Notes: generated by a model not told the origin, from the letters alone. 64,000 nucleotides of DNA from Cenococcum geophilum 1.58 (GCA_001692895.1 KV748299.1:1-64000); one strand, 5' to 3'; counted from the stretch's first letter, positions 1-12,491 are shown. Program-made: numbers and translations.

Positions 1-2029
1 ACAATAGGTGGCTACTTTCCTAAGCAATAGAAAGATACAGCTCTCCTTTAACGGGCAAATATAAGAAAAAGTAGAACTAGAAACAGGGATACCACAGGGA
101 TCGCCTATATCCCCTATCTTATTTCTACTATATCTACGCAATATCTGTAGGCTAGAGACAGAAGGAGCCTACTCCCTTAGCTATATGGACGATTTTGCAA
201 TTACGGTTACATCAAACTCTACTAAATCTAATTGCAAAAAGCTAGAGAGAATTACGCGAGAGCTAATGTCTAAAGCTAAGGAAGCTGCTATTAGCTTTGA
301 TATTGGCAAAACAGAGCTTATACACTTCCATAATAAGCGTACTACTATAGAGAAAGGGCTAAAGCTAGGAGACGTAGAAATATCCCCTAAACCCCTAGTT
401 AGGTGGTTAGGAGTATTCCTAGACTCTAAGCTTACTTTTAAACAATATGTGGAAATAAAAATCTCTAAAGCAAAAGCAGCCTTCTATTTAATTAGAAGAC
501 TAGGCAATATACAAAGAGGTCTATCCCTACAAGCCCTTCGACAGCTCTATATAGCCTGCGTTACTACTATAGCAGACTACGGAGTATAATGCTGGTGGAA
601 AAGCAAATCTAGAGACTACCTACTAGCTAGGTACCAATCTCTACAAAATGAGGCCCTAAAACTAGTTCTAGGAGCGTTTAGAGGATCTCCAAGCCAAGCT
701 ATAGAGATTGAAGCTTCTACTCCTCCCCCTAGAATTAGATTTGAAAAGCTTTGCAATAACTACGCATTAAGAATCCTAAAATTTAAGGAAAATCACGCAA
801 TTAAAAAGGCCTATATAGAAGAGGTTAATAAAGATAGGGACGAACTAGCAGCTAGTTCTAGCTCTAATTCTAGCCCTAAAAACTCTACTATAAAGTACCT
901 CTTACAGCCAAAAACACAGCTACTATCTCTAACCACTAGAGTTTAGAAGCTAATCCAATATTGGAATATAGAGAGAGTCTCTCTAGACTGGCAAAAACCG
1001 TGGTCTCCTCCTATTCCCGCTTCCTTTTCTATCTCTAAGGGTAGTAAAGAAGAAGCTGCACAAGAACATCTAAGACTAGTAGAAAATCTACAAGAATCCC
1101 TAAAGTGGGACCTAGTAGATATATACTATATAGATGGCTCTAAAGACAATAAATTAAATGCAGCAGCCGTATGCAAAATAGGAGAGAGAAATAGGATTAA
1201 ATATGCAACAAATTGGAATCTAGGGCCCTATATGGAAATTATGGACGCAGAGCTTTATGCAGTCTATAGGGCCCTAGAATACCTAAAACAACAAAGACTA
1301 GAAGAGAAACAGGTTTATATCTTTATAGATAGCTAAGCGGCTATTAAGAGATTACAGCTTAATTCTCTTACAGGAGGGCAAGAACTAGTCTTTAAAATTA
1401 CGCAAAGCTGTTCCTATCTAGCTAGTAGGAATATCTCTATTAACTTCCATTGGGTCCCTAGCCATCTAGGAATTTATGGAAATAAAATAGCAGATAAACT
1501 AGCTAAAAAGGGCCTCTCTAGAAGAAAAATATAATCTTCTTATTCTTCCCTAGCCCACCTAGGGAAACAAGCAAGAGAAAAGATACTAGAATAGTGGAAA
1601 AATAATTGGCAATAGAATAAAAGCAAAGGAAAACACTATACTAGAATCTGTAAAGGAAACTACCCTTTCTCTTTTAAAGCCACTAAGGATAAATATCCTA
1701 AAAAGCTACAATCAGCTTTCTTTCAACTAAAACTAGGAAAAGGCTTCTTTAAATCCTTCTCTAAAACAATAGGGAAGGATAAAGAAGGTAGATGCTTTAA
1801 GGACTGTACCGCGGTATAAACCCCTACGTACCTCTTACTAGAATGCAGACTATATTGGGAAGATAGAAAGGAAATGCAAAGACAAATAGGCTCTTCTCTC
1901 TCCTTAGAGAAGCTTTTTTGTACAAAGAAAGGAAGAAGGGCGCTTTTTCTATTCTTAAGTAGGACAAAAATAGCTACTAGGAAGTGGCTAAGAGCAGAAG
2001 GATCTTTAGAAGGAGGCAACTCCTACTAA
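1..2029 (+). pseudogene. LINE ORF2 relic: reverse transcriptase + RNase H
   Basis: The reverse transcriptase domain would copy element RNA at a nicked target. Its catalytic motif reads SYMDDFAIT, with the two Asp codons at 188-193. The thumb/connection region runs to about 900. RNase H begins near 1127 with YIDGS (catalytic Asp about 1133), continues through MDAELYAVYRAL and FIDS, and ends near 1530 with HWVPSHLGIYGNKIADKLA. The last part (1640-2029) contains LLLECRLYW, the usual end of fungal LINE ORF2. The longest stop-free piece is 185-589. Stops at 587, 946 and about 1336, among others, sit where Gln or Trp is expected, so no full product is possible. Confidence 0.85.
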
Positions 2030-2350
2030 AGTCCTAGTAGATAGACCATAGAAAGCAAAAGGACAGAAATAAACTATAAAAAGGACAGGGACAGGCGTTA
2101 GGATTATTTATAATTTTATTCTAATTTTTTCTTCTATTTTCCTATCGTTTTCTTACTACCTAATAGTTGTTAGCAACCTAGTATCTTATTAGGAAGCTAT
2201 AAATTCCTAGCTTAGGGATTTATAAACTACTAGGACATAGCTACTAGTACATATTAAGCTGCCTAGAAAGGATTCATGTATATAGAACTATAGCGCCATA
2301 GCCTAGAGGCTGCATGCGCAGTATTGTACGTAGTATAATACAACGGATAT

Positions 2351-2375
2351 AAAAAAAAAAAAAAAAAAAAAAAAA
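2351..2375 (+). repeat. poly(A) tail of the LINE
   Basis: A run of 25 A residues follows the LINE 3' UTR and marks the 3' end of the retrotransposed copy. The 2376-2551 stretch after it contains no recognisable gene; it is the downstream spacer of the dipeptidase relic. Confidence 0.85.
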
Positions 2376-2551
2376 GATATATTACAATTATATTTATAGT
2401 AGGGTTTAGGGATAAGGAGACGGCCGGTAAGATATAGTGTTAGTTTTCATTCCTATTCTTCCTTATATAAATAAATACATCACTTTATATAATCTCGCTT
2501 AGCTTATAGATATTCCTTTCTTATAAATATACGAAAATTCTCAAACCAGAG

Positions 2552-3851
2552 CTATTTAACCTTATCTTTTAGCACTAGCCAGCCCCTTATATTTCTTACC
2601 ACCTCTTTAACCTCTTTAAGGATATAAATAACATTTAATCCGATTACTTTTTTAATATCTTCTTTATAATACCCCGAGAAAGCATCTTTACAACTAGATT
2701 TAGCTATTAAAAGACATCTTCCGCACTACTAACTGCTTTAAACATACTATTATAATCTAATCCTAGACCAATATAATTAAATCCAATTTTCTTAGCCGCG
2801 TAAAGTATATAATTTATAATATTATTAATATCTGCTACTATAGTATTGGAATAGGTAAAGGGCGGGATAAGGCTGATTATAATAATGCTATTATTCTCTT
2901 TTAACTTATCAAGGACGACTTCTAGTACATTCCGCGGGTTTTTTACTAGGGCATAGTAAGAAGAATAAGTAAAAGCCACTAGTGCTGCGGAATTCTCTAA
3001 AGTCAAGATTATAGTAGCTTTACTAGTATAGAAAAGATTAATAATCCTAGTAGCCTATAAGCGCACTTCTTACTAGGAGAGAAATAATTCCAACAAACAT
3101 ACCAATTCGGTTTATCTCCTTAATCATTACCTTACCTACTAGAGACAACCCCCTATACGCCAGTTCTTTTACAGTTTTAAAATATATTAGCAAAGCCGTG
3201 TTAATAGACTATAAAGGTACTTACAGCACTATCTATATAGCGATTGTTTTTATTATACGCTAAAGTTATATATCTTACTCCTAGCTTATATATATATAAA
3301 GAATGCTAGCGCTATTACTAATTTAGTACAGGCCTTCTACGCCAATTAAACTTACAACCTTTCCCTAGCTAAAGATACGGATAATATTATCTACTTAGTA
3401 CACTATAGCAAGCTTATCCTTATATAGCTCCATAAATCTATAAACTAGATCTATTTATTAAAGCATATCTCTTAATAGTTTAAAGTAGGTACTATTAGAA
3501 AAATTGTCTTCTATTAGACTTTATTCCTATTAGGATATTAACTTTAGTGGCGGAGAAACGCCTATAGGATGCTTACTAATTAATATAGGTGCTCTAGAAC
3601 ACCCTACCCAACTTACCCTATAAGAGCCGCTATAGATCAACATAACCCGCTAAATAGTTATCGTATTTAAAGCGATTATTAAGCTTATTATCGTAAAACG
3701 CGCGAATTAGATATAGGAAATCATTGTAACCATCTACGGACCATTAGTATAGTATTCCCCACCAACTTATAAGCAGAAACTGGCCTATTAGAGGTATATA
3801 GGCTATAATATCTAACGCTTCTTCCATTTTATCTACTGCATTAGGAGCCAT
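2552..3851 (-). pseudogene. Membrane dipeptidase (peptidase M19), ETP-cluster GliJ/SirJ-like, RIP-dead
   Basis: M19 dipeptidases are zinc enzymes. In ETP pathways the GliJ-type member trims the Gly/Glu-derived residues of glutathione adducts. The minus frame from ATG 3851-3849 covers the whole family: a VDGYNDFLYLIRAFYDNK segment (3724-3741 and on), SLIGVEGL (bridging Glu kept), KLGVRYITLAYNKNNRYID, INRIGMFV, KNPRNVLEVVLDKLKEN and GFNYIGLGLDYNSM, ending with KEVKEVVRNIRG and a stop at 2552-2554. Length (about 430 codons) matches fungal members. Damage: the zinc His of the HxD motif is Tyr (3724-3741), another conserved His is Tyr (FTYSS), many Gln codons are TAA/TAG, and there is at least one 1-nt frame shift near 2675. 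The family is certain; the GliJ role is inferred from neighbours. Confidence 0.88.
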
Positions 3852-4497
3852 AAGAAATTTCAGGATTATTGTTTTTATTTAAGCGTATATTAATTGCATT
3901 AAATAAACCTTGAGGGCTATGCTAGCGCTTAGCTAAGTACTTATATTTTCTTTTATCGCCTTAATTCCCGAACTTTAGCAAATAAATTTCATTAGCCAAT
4001 CCTTTAGCCCGCAAGATTTACTTTCTCCGCGTCCTAAGTATAATATTATATATTACATTCCTTTAGAATTTATAGGCGTCTACTATTCTATACGTTTATA
4101 ATATATACACTATTTAATTTCTAAAGCTTGCGTTCTTTAACAGCTTCAGATATGTTAAAATACTATAAAATTTTTATTGCATATTTAATACTAAAGTTAT
4201 TTAATAGCCGATTTTAATCCTATATGGCATAATAAGGATAGAATAGGTACCGCCTTATCTTACTAATAACGGATATAATAATATACTAGCTTAGCTATTA
4301 ATAAAATTATCCGGGCTCCTAGATAATAAGTTAAGCTATACAGAGTATATTAGTAGGGGGAATTGGATATATTAAGTTTTCTTCTTAAAAGGAACCTTAG
4401 CTCCCACCCGTTATAAGAGTTCTAGTAAGGCAATCCTTATAAAAAAAAACTTTTCTAAATATCTGGTTCCTCGTAATTATAACTTACTAGCTAATAA
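3852..4497. other. Spacer between dipeptidase and methyltransferase relics
   Basis: No gene recognised. On the minus strand 3900-4080 is fairly stop-poor (it reads YLGRGESKSCGLKDWL) but matches no family I know. It may be the dipeptidase upstream region or a small lost gene. The rest is TA-rich with stops in all frames. Confidence 0.4.
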
Positions 4498-5640
4498 CTA
4501 CTCCGGTTTCTTACCTTAGGTAATATAGAAGTGCTAGCTATTCCTAACTATCCTAAGTTTATGCTTAAGATCCTTCCTTAGTATCTTAAAATCCTTATTT
4601 AAGAAAAAGAAGCCTAGTTTATCTACTAAACATTAAAATTATTCTAGCGTCTGCTTATCTATTTTAACATCTATCTTCTTAGAGAAATCTTATAAAACGT
4701 AAACCAAAATCTAGGACGTATTCTTATTAAAAATTCAAAACTAGATACTGCGGGTTTGTTATTAAAGTCTTACTCATCCTAATATTTCCATTATTTTTCT
4801 ATAACTAAAAAGTCTTAACTTACTTCTATAGAAACCCTAAATACTATATAATAAACCTAGCAAGGTTAAAACCGCTCTTTTACCTTACGCTAAATCTTTA
4901 GCTAAAGCTCCTGCCATAATAACCTACACCTTTTCCCCTATATTCCATACACTAACCTCTTTCAGCCATTTTATTAGCCGTAGTTTAGGACTTAGCTAAT
5001 ATCTAAGATAAGTCTATACTCTAACCATTATATTACGGAATTATATTATGGCTTTATATCCTAGGTTTTTGTTAATAGTTTCTATATCACCCTTATAAAC
5101 TTTAATCCACCTACTAGGCTTTACTATCGCCTATAATAGCTTTAGCGCGTCCAGGCTTCCTACGTCTAAGCATACGGCGAGTATAAAACGCTAGTATATA
5201 AGGTTAAACCTTCCCTAATACTCGGCCGGCCACGGCTTAAGGATTAACTGCGTCGTAAGCCCTATATATTACGGGAGGTCGGTACAGAAGAATTGCGGCG
5301 CGATATCCGTGCTAATAAGCTCTGCGTTATCGGGCACGCCGTTTACGACTTTAATCAGCTATATACCGTCACCGGTTGCTAAGTTAAGGATATAGAGGCT
5401 AGGCTAAGAGAGAGAGACAGGGAATTAGATCAGTTTGCCTGATTCTTAATACTTTATAAGGTCGTGCTACGTGCGTAGACGGTTATATTTAATGCTATAA
5501 TATAGGCCGCAGTATATATCCTTGGGCTAATTAGGTAAATTAGTAATTATATCTTCTGCATAAGAAGATATAATATATATTTGTATCCACGGCCTTTTTA
5601 GTATAGGTAAGCGTAGCTTAAAATTACTATAGAACTAGAA
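4498..5640 (-). pseudogene. SAM-dependent methyltransferase (LaeA/UMTA-type), copy 1, RIP-dead
   Basis: This is a class I methyltransferase of the large fungal family that includes LaeA-like enzymes and the GliN-type N-methyltransferases of ETP clusters. Visible on the minus strand: an N-terminal RRYNYQF-like segment near 5590, the AdoMet motif ILNLATGDGI at about 5350-5395, then AELISTDIAPQFF, ILKPWPAEY, GRFNLIY and VKPSRWIKVYKGD, a C-terminal WLKEVSVWNIGEKV and VIMAGALAKDLA, and the ending HFYITxGKKPE before the stop at 4498-4500. Stops replace Gln/Trp throughout. The start is approximate. It is close in type to the second methyltransferase at 8.9-12.9 kb. Substrate is unknown; an N-, S- or O-methylation step in the cluster is inference. 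Confidence 0.8.
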
Positions 5641-6445
5641 TTTTAGAAAAGCTAACCCTCTTAAGTTAGGGTACGCCCGGGCTTTTTATTTACAGACTTT
5701 TTAATCTAAAGTATTCTAGCTAATTAGCGGTTTTTACCGAACTTAGAATCCCTATATTCCGTTTAGGGACTATTCTATATAGCCCTTAGCTAATACGTTT
5801 AATTTTCCTATTTCCCCATTATACTTTCTTAAGCTGCTTTAGATATTGCCTAAAATCTATATAGCTAGTATTGGCGAATAAATGGTCTCTTATATACGTA
5901 CTTATACTATTAACCTAAATCGAGGTTCCTTACCACTATCTACTACTATCTATTAGCCTAGATCGTCTATATAAACTATATTATAGGTGTCTCTTAGCTT
6001 ATAACTAAAATCTCATATTAAATGTCTTATTACCTATTTCTATTACCAATAATGACGTAGTCGTTAGTCTATTTATTACCTACCTAATATATATAGAGAG
6101 CTTCTAGAGCCCTCTTTAATAAACAGAGTTCTTATCCTACATTGCCGGTTTAATATATATATACGTCTTCGAAATAGGCGTAAGGGATATTCCTACCCGG
6201 TTAAGGGGCTAGTAGAACTATTAATTAGAACTCTAGGGTTATACAGTCTTATAGTGCAAACGTATAGACTATCCTTATTATAATATATTAGTTAAATTTA
6301 GTATTACACGCAGCCCTATAGGGTATTTATATAGTACAATATCGCTACTAAGAAATCCAAACCGAATTATGTGGATCCTAAATACCACGAACGCCGCGCT
6401 ACGAATCGCTGTATAATATAAAGCTCCCATATATATATACGGGCA
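5641..6445. other. Degraded stretch without recognisable gene
   Basis: AT-rich, stops in all frames. Short stop-free pieces on the minus strand (for example around 6310-6440) continue past the end of the 6446-6780 relic but give no family match. Probably intergenic sequence or the end of a decayed gene. Confidence 0.35.
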
Positions 6446-6780
6446 TTAGCTATCCCGTACTGCCACGCCCCTAAGGTTAGGCACGCCGGCTTTCTTCATT
6501 ATGCGCTTTAGTTCGCGTTTAAAACTATATACTTAGTAGCGCAAGAAATCAACATACGCGGGCTCGCCCCATAAACAGTCGATTTTGCGCCTAAACGACT
6601 TAAGTAGTGTTTTTAGTTTCCCAAGCTCTAAGCTTATAAGAATTATCTTAACGACTTCGCTAAGCTAGCCTAGCGCGTTATAGTTACCTATATAAATCTC
6701 AAGCTATAGACAGGGAGTTCTAGCAGGGTAAATTATAGTATTATTAAGACAGAGCGTGCTAAATAGAAGTATAGCGGTAA
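6446..6780 (-). pseudogene. Unidentified coding relic U2
   Basis: A minus-strand frame of about 110 codons has few stops and a protein-like composition (LEIYIGNYNALG, then KSFRRKIDCLWGEPAYVDFL, then FKRELKRIMKKAGVPNLRG), ending at a TAA at 6446-6448. The charged C-terminal helix and the intact run of 40-odd codons suggest a real former gene. I do not recognise the family. It shares strand with the flanking relics and could be a cluster gene or an unrelated neighbour. Confidence 0.4.
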
Positions 6781-7069
6781 GGAAGAAGACTTAAGTATCT
6801 ATAGAGCAGGACGAGTATTAAAGAAATTAAAAGACGGAGGTAAGGGTAAGCTAAGTATAGTTTAACACCGTGTCCATCCCAGAATATTAACCTTTTTCAA
6901 CAGCTCGCAGCTAGTAGAGCTGGTTAGTAAAGGTCTAGAAACAATTATAGGAGAAGAAGCCTATTTAAGCTTAAGAATAGGAATCTAGTATTGCCGGGAA
7001 TGGCATTATATTAGGGAAATAGAAGCTATTATAGCGGCTAGGAAATAGCAAAGGTAAATTTAGGGATTT

Positions 7070-7927
7070 CTATATATACGCAGATGTAAAGATATTAAAG
7101 GTATCTAATTTCTTAACTTTATCCTCCAATTCCTTATCCTCTAAGTTGCTGTTATTAGACTTACCTCCGGCAGGTTAAACTACGTACCTTAAATTAGTAT
7201 AGGCACTAATATAGACCAGATGCCTGCTGCTTACCTTTAGAATATAAATGCGATATTTAAGGGCTAAGCTATGCAAGGCTTAGTGTATATTCTATTATAA
7301 TTAGGTAAAATTAAAATGCTTACCATTCTAAGAGAAAATTAAGGTAAAATCGAGTCACTAAAGTCTAGTATTATCCCTTTAAACGCTAGTAAGTCTAGAA
7401 ATACTAAGGAGCCCAGCGGCCTAATTAAGCCGTTCCCTAATATATCGTCCAGACTCGCGGGTAAGAGTAGAGTTTGCTACTACGGTATAATTAATAAAAG
7501 CGTAGTTATAGGGTCGCATACAGAAAACGTCTAATTGCAATTTATACTTCCAGTAGAGCCCAAGAATTAGTTATTTAGGTTATTATTAATATTATTTTCG
7601 GAGTTTATATTAGTAGATTATTACTCTATATTCCTCCTCAGCCTTTTTAATATCTTTTTATTTAAGCTACCTTTAGGCTTTCCCAGGTTTACACAGTAGC
7701 TATAATAGCACTATATACCGCTAAGGTAAATATTCATCAGTCTTAGTATTTAAAGGGTCTTTAATAGTAATATACTCTCTTTTACATCTTATATATAGGA
7801 CGCCACCTCTAAAGTATTAAATCTTAGCACTATAGTAAGCATCACAGGCTAATCAAAGCTTCCTCGGTCCATTATTAGCACAAAAACTTTTATAGCTAGC
7901 TATATCGTTTCTAGGTAAAGTAGGCTC
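7070..7927 (-). pseudogene. Unidentified coding relic U3
   Basis: A single minus-strand frame can be followed for 286 codons. It holds about two dozen stops, nearly all TAA/TAG as expected for RIP at Gln codons, and no frame shift. Readable stretches include EPTLPRNDIASYKSFCANNG, FRGGVLYIRCKREYITIKDP, DIKKAEEEYRVII, LGLYWKYKLQLDVFCMRPYN and LEDKELEDKVKKLDTFNIF. The original protein was rich in Gln, and its end at 7070-7072 may itself be a mutated codon. I see no metal-binding, nucleotide-binding or membrane motif and do not recognise it. Its position between the two methyltransferase relics makes it a candidate for a lost cluster enzyme. Confidence 0.5.
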
Positions 7928-8855
7928 TGGCATTTTTAAATAGCGTAATAAGTTTAAAAGAATATACAGTATATAGAGCGGCACTTAGTCGGTTAGGTAT
8001 ATACGGGAGTATATAGAAGACTATAGGACAGCAAGACCCCGTAGCTATTAGTATTTCTAGGCATAACTTTAAGCAAAGATAGCGCCCGTTAGCATATAAG
8101 TTAGTAAGGATTACTACATACCTAACGTCATTTAGAGCTATAGACGGCTAAAGGGTATTATTTAAGGTCTTAATCTCTATAAAGACGCCTTTAATATTAT
8201 TAGCGGGGGCTTTAAGGAGTATAGGGGAAGAGGTGCTAAATTAAAGCTAATTAGCTTTATAGAGTAGGGAGTAAGTCAAATTACCATACCATTTATAGTC
8301 CGTAAAGCCTGCGGAATTAGCTTAGTAGGCGTATCTAGCTATTTAGCTAGGAGTAAGACTAACTCTTATTTAATCCTAGTAGCTATAGCATAAGCCTATC
8401 AAATAAGGTTATAGATAAAATAGCTAAAATGGCTAAAATAGCTAAGATAGCACTAATTTAGTAACCGTAAACATCGCCAAGGCACTTTTTATTATCAATT
8501 TGCTGCTAAAAATCCGTACCTATATATATCTCCTACAACGACCACTAACCCAAAAAACGTTACCTATCCTCTTTAGCTTGTTAGTTTTTAGTAGCTTTAT
8601 TTAAAAGCTAAGGGCTACATTAATAATGCGTAAATTAGGTCGCAGAGTCATTATAATAAATAGGTATAAGAATTTAGTTACTTTAAAGACACTAGTAATT
8701 TCTATAATATATACCATACTAGAGGCCAAGCGCCTAGTCTTTACTAACCTTAATTGTCCCAAACGCCACGTATAGGGAATTAGTATAACATCCTTAAAAG
8801 TGCCCGCGAAAAGCGCCCTAGTGACCCCTTAGCTACTAAAGCCTACCAAGCTTTC
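7928..8855. other. Spacer upstream of U3 / downstream of methyltransferase 2
   Basis: No gene assigned. The minus strand around 8270-8450 contains an ILAILAILAIL-like hydrophobic run that arises from a short imperfect repeat of GCTAAAATA units (8420-8450). The U3 gene may have begun here, but frames change repeatedly. 8461-8820 looks like ordinary intergenic sequence. Confidence 0.35.
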
Positions 8856-9664
8856 TTAAGCAGGCTTCTTCCCTATCGCGAGGTAATATCGCTAAGTATT
8901 ACCTACGGTTTACATATCGTCAAGCACCGCTTCTTTAAGCTTTTTAAAGTCGTCAGGCGTAAACCAGTAATTTAGTATTACTTTTAGTAGTTAGCTAAGC
9001 TTATAATGCCTTTATATTAGAGACAAGAAAAGTACTTACTAGATATGACCTTCTTAATATTACCAATCATATCTATAATATAGTCTATTATAGCATCTTT
9101 TAAGTCCTACGTCTTTACTATAGCACCCATCTTATATAAGATAATTTTACTCTAGATATCTACGGCGCCGGCTTCTCCTAGCTATCCTTTTAGATACCTC
9201 CTAGTAGTATTATTTATGCCTACCTTAGGGAATACCTTCTTATAGAAGTCTATCAGCTTAGCTATACCTAAATAGTTAGCCCCTCCATTAAACAAAAGCA
9301 GGTCGCCCTTAATAATTTAGATATAACTATTGGCCACTAATGTAGCTTTACTACAGAGGTGAGACGGGTACTGTTTAACATTAGTATTAGCTAGTATTAG
9401 CCTAAGTTTAACCTATATCATCACTCTCTAGGGACTCCTATAAGGGGTTAATTCTCTTATATATATTAAGGCTCTTAGAGCCACCTTAAATAAAACAGAT
9501 CAATTATTCAATTCTATATCTCTACCTATTAGCTAGCTTATATTATTTGTCATAATACCTATTTAGCTAATAGTAACCGCCTAGCTTAACTAAGCCAAAA
9601 AGCCCTTTAATCGCAGCCTATCCTTAGGCTGGACTAAACAGCATAAGAATACATCGCTGGTAAA

Positions 9665-12491
9665 TAGTGCTCTTATCAATATCAAATATTAATTACTAAA
9701 TTTTCAATATTGAATATTAAACGTCAAAGTCAATATTAATATAATATGTTTAATACTAAAAGATATTAAATATTGAAGATTTTTAGAGTTAAGGTAGTAA
9801 AAATAAGGCAAGATATATTAGTAAATAACTCTTAGGCCTGCTTACAATATATACGCATTTAAAATTTATTAAGTAAACCTATAGAAAGTAAAAATTACTA
9901 AGCATTAAATTAGATCTTACAAGTCATCGCACATAACATCGTCAATTTTAACAAGTTTTATACCCCCCTAGAGCCTGACCCTAATACACTCTACCTTTAA
10001 TTAACGCCATACCTCCCTTATCTACGGACGTAATTAAGGACGAAGATACATTCTCCTCTACTATTTCTAAGCTCAATTCTAATCGATTTACCTACTCTAG
10101 CGGCAACGACGTGTTAAGCGACTCTACACCAAATATAACCACCTCAAAGTCGCCTCATAAAAGGCGCTAGTTAGCTACTTCTATATAGCGGCTTGCCCGT
10201 AATCCTCTCCCTTATAAAGCTATTCGCGACGGCAAGAATTAAATATAGTACTGTTTAATATGCGAATAGAACTCTACCTTATTAACATCTATTCGCGCCC
10301 ACCTAGATAAAAAGCACGGTATAGAGATTTAAGGTAGAGAGATTCGAGTAAAGCAATTATAAGAGAAGCGCCTCTTAAATATACTAAATAGTTTACAAGC
10401 CTCCAGATAGGTTAATCACGAAGCTTAAAAAAAACGAACTCTTTAAGCCACTATTAATCGCGACGCCTTTAATAAAGCTCTTATATAGCTTATTACTCTA
10501 CGAAATCTACTATATAATACAGCTACCTGGCCAGAGCTACACGCGTTACTTATAACAGTCAATTATACTACTAAGGAAGTTGCAATTAATGCGACGGCAA
10601 TTATACTAAAGTTAATTAAGCAATCGTACATAGTATATCGCGAGATTCTCAAAGCAAAGCTTTAAAGCTCTCTCTTAAAAATCTACTTCTTAATTAATAT
10701 ATGGACGTCGCCAAACCACCATTCCTTTTAAGCGATCGTTGCCTATTTTATTAAAGCGGAAATAAAGTAGTTACGGAAGGCTCTACTTACTCTACTAGAG
10801 CTCCCCTCACACAGTAGTAAGGACTAGGCCGTCGCCTTTATTTGTATTGCTAAGAGCTATAGGGTTTTAGGTAATATTGGCTATATCTATAGCAATAATC
10901 ACGGCTTAAACAATAAGATATATCGCTTTATTTCTACAGCCCTTTAGGAAAAAGGGCTCCCTTTTTAGGACCTAGTTCACCACCGAATTTGATATAATAG
11001 CTATATTATTAACCTTACCCTCTAAGCCTTCCTCTACGTTAAAGATAAAGACGCAATTAACGAAGCCCTTTGGCAAGTTTAGCTTAATAAGAACTTAGCA
11101 ATTAATAAGAAGCTTATATAAAAGATAAAGGAAGCAAAGGCTATAGGCTAGAAAGAGATTGGTATACTTAGTAGAGTTTACAACCTTATTATATATATTC
11201 GCGCGTTAGAGGCTCACTAGAACGAGTTTAAAACCTTAGCTAGACAATTAATTCCTTTAGATAATAATACTCGGTGGAACTTATAGTATACTATACTTAA
11301 AGCTATTAAGAGTAAGAAAGTTCAAACGGCAATTAATACGTACTATTAGAGTTAGTATAAGGAAGTAAAAGACAACTACCTCTTACCGGAGGATTAAAAT
11401 GTTATTAATAAGACGTACGCCTTCTTAAAGCCGTTTTATAAGGTTATAATAATAAACTAAGGCAACTTCTTATTAATTAACTAGACGCTATATACTATAA
11501 ATATACTTATTAAACACTACAAGCGGTTAAAGGTAAGCTTTTTAGTTATAATTAAGGCTCCGTTAATTAGTTTTATAAAATCAATACCGCTTAAATTAAC
11601 GCCTCCTCTCTGCTATATTTACAAACTAGCATACCTTTAATAAATACTATAAGCTTACTAATAATACTTCTATATACGCCGCCTTAATTCTCCTTTACCC
11701 CTCGCGTTAGAAGACCTATATTAAAAGGCACTAGAATAAGAAGTAGTATAAGAAATCGTTTACGGCAGTAAAAAAGCTTTAAGAGGAGCAATATATACAT
11801 CACGAAGTTAAACTAAAAGCCACTTCTACTAATTACTCTACTAAGCCTTTTAAGACCAAGCTCTATATATACATGCTTAATATTACTAGCAGCGTAGAGG
11901 ATAAGTATAAAAACTTTATTAACTTAAAGCCTATTTTAATTTAAGGTACATCACTATAGTGGTAGCTTAATCTAGCTCGCAGAGCCAACTACCTATAACT
12001 CTCTTAAATGGCAATTAATATATTATCTATACCGTCAATATCGGCAGAGGCCGAGTAAGTCTTTTTAGGTATACAGCAAACAATTTTATAGGACCGTATA
12101 TTACTAGGGAGTACTAATATTAAATATACGGAGTGCTTAAAGAGCTAGCTATTAAGTAATATTACCGCTAAAGGGAGGCTTATAGCAACAAATGTAGTAT
12201 AAGAGGCTTTAGAGGCCTTAGTAGAATCTAAAGCGTAGCCAATATCTACTATACCACGCTAAGGATCACGAAGGTAACAATAGTGGTAAGAAAGTAGTCA
12301 TAAGAGAGTAGCTATTTTAAAGCTCTACTAGAGCCTAGGGGCGTATAGAGCCTACTTTTAAATAAAACACTATACCAAAACTGTACTTATTCAATATTTA
12401 ATATCTTTTCAATATCTTTCAATATTAAATTAATATTCAATACAATATCAATATGGCTAAATCCTAATATTAAATATTAATAAGAGCACTG
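9665..12491 (+). mobile_element. hAT-E DNA transposon (2.8 kb) inside methyltransferase 2
   Basis: Terminal inverted repeats: the left end begins TAGTGCTCTTATCAATAT and the right end (reverse complement) CAGTGCTCTTATTAATAT. Flanking 8-bp duplications are CTGGTAAA (9657-9664) and CTAATAAA (12492-12499), differing only by two G-to-A changes. Subterminal DNA is made of AATATTAAATATTGA-like repeats on both sides. It carries a hAT transposase relic in plus orientation. The ends are confirmed by the host methyltransferase frame resuming across one copy of the duplication. Confidence 0.92.
10000..12240 (+). pseudogene. hAT-E transposase relic
   Basis: hAT transposases cut and paste the element using an RNase-H-like fold. 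Seen in order: an N-terminal BED-type zinc finger (about 10,190-10,330: YCLICE, then IRAHLDKKHG with some residues changed), the first catalytic region INIWTSPNHHSF (about 10,690-10,730, where the usual Asp is Asn), YSHIINLxxQAFLYV, NTRWN (about 11,265), and the C-terminal dimerisation region ISAEAE, VF and IKYTECLKS (about 12,030-12,160). Many TAG/TAA stops replace Gln/Trp, so it is inactive. Confidence 0.88.

Larger units (their letters stand above)
1..2375 (+). mobile_element. LINE (Tad/I-like) non-LTR retrotransposon, 5' cut by window edge
   Basis: This is the 3' part of a non-LTR retrotransposon: reverse transcriptase, RNase H, a C-terminal Cys-rich segment, about 320 bp of 3' UTR and a 25-bp poly(A) tract at 2351-2375. 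The order RT then RNase H then poly(A), with no LTR, is typical of fungal Tad1-type LINEs. In-frame TAG/TAA stops show it is RIP-mutated and inactive. The 5' end lies outside the window, so neither a target-site duplication nor ORF1 can be checked. The family name is inferred from architecture, not from a database match. Confidence 0.85.

Noticed and set aside
1723..2019. 98-codon minus-strand open frame
   Set aside because: Antisense shadow of the C-terminal part of the LINE ORF2.
2400..2420. GGGTTTAGGG resembling the fungal telomere repeat TTAGGG
   Set aside because: Only about one and a half units; no array, so a coincidence.
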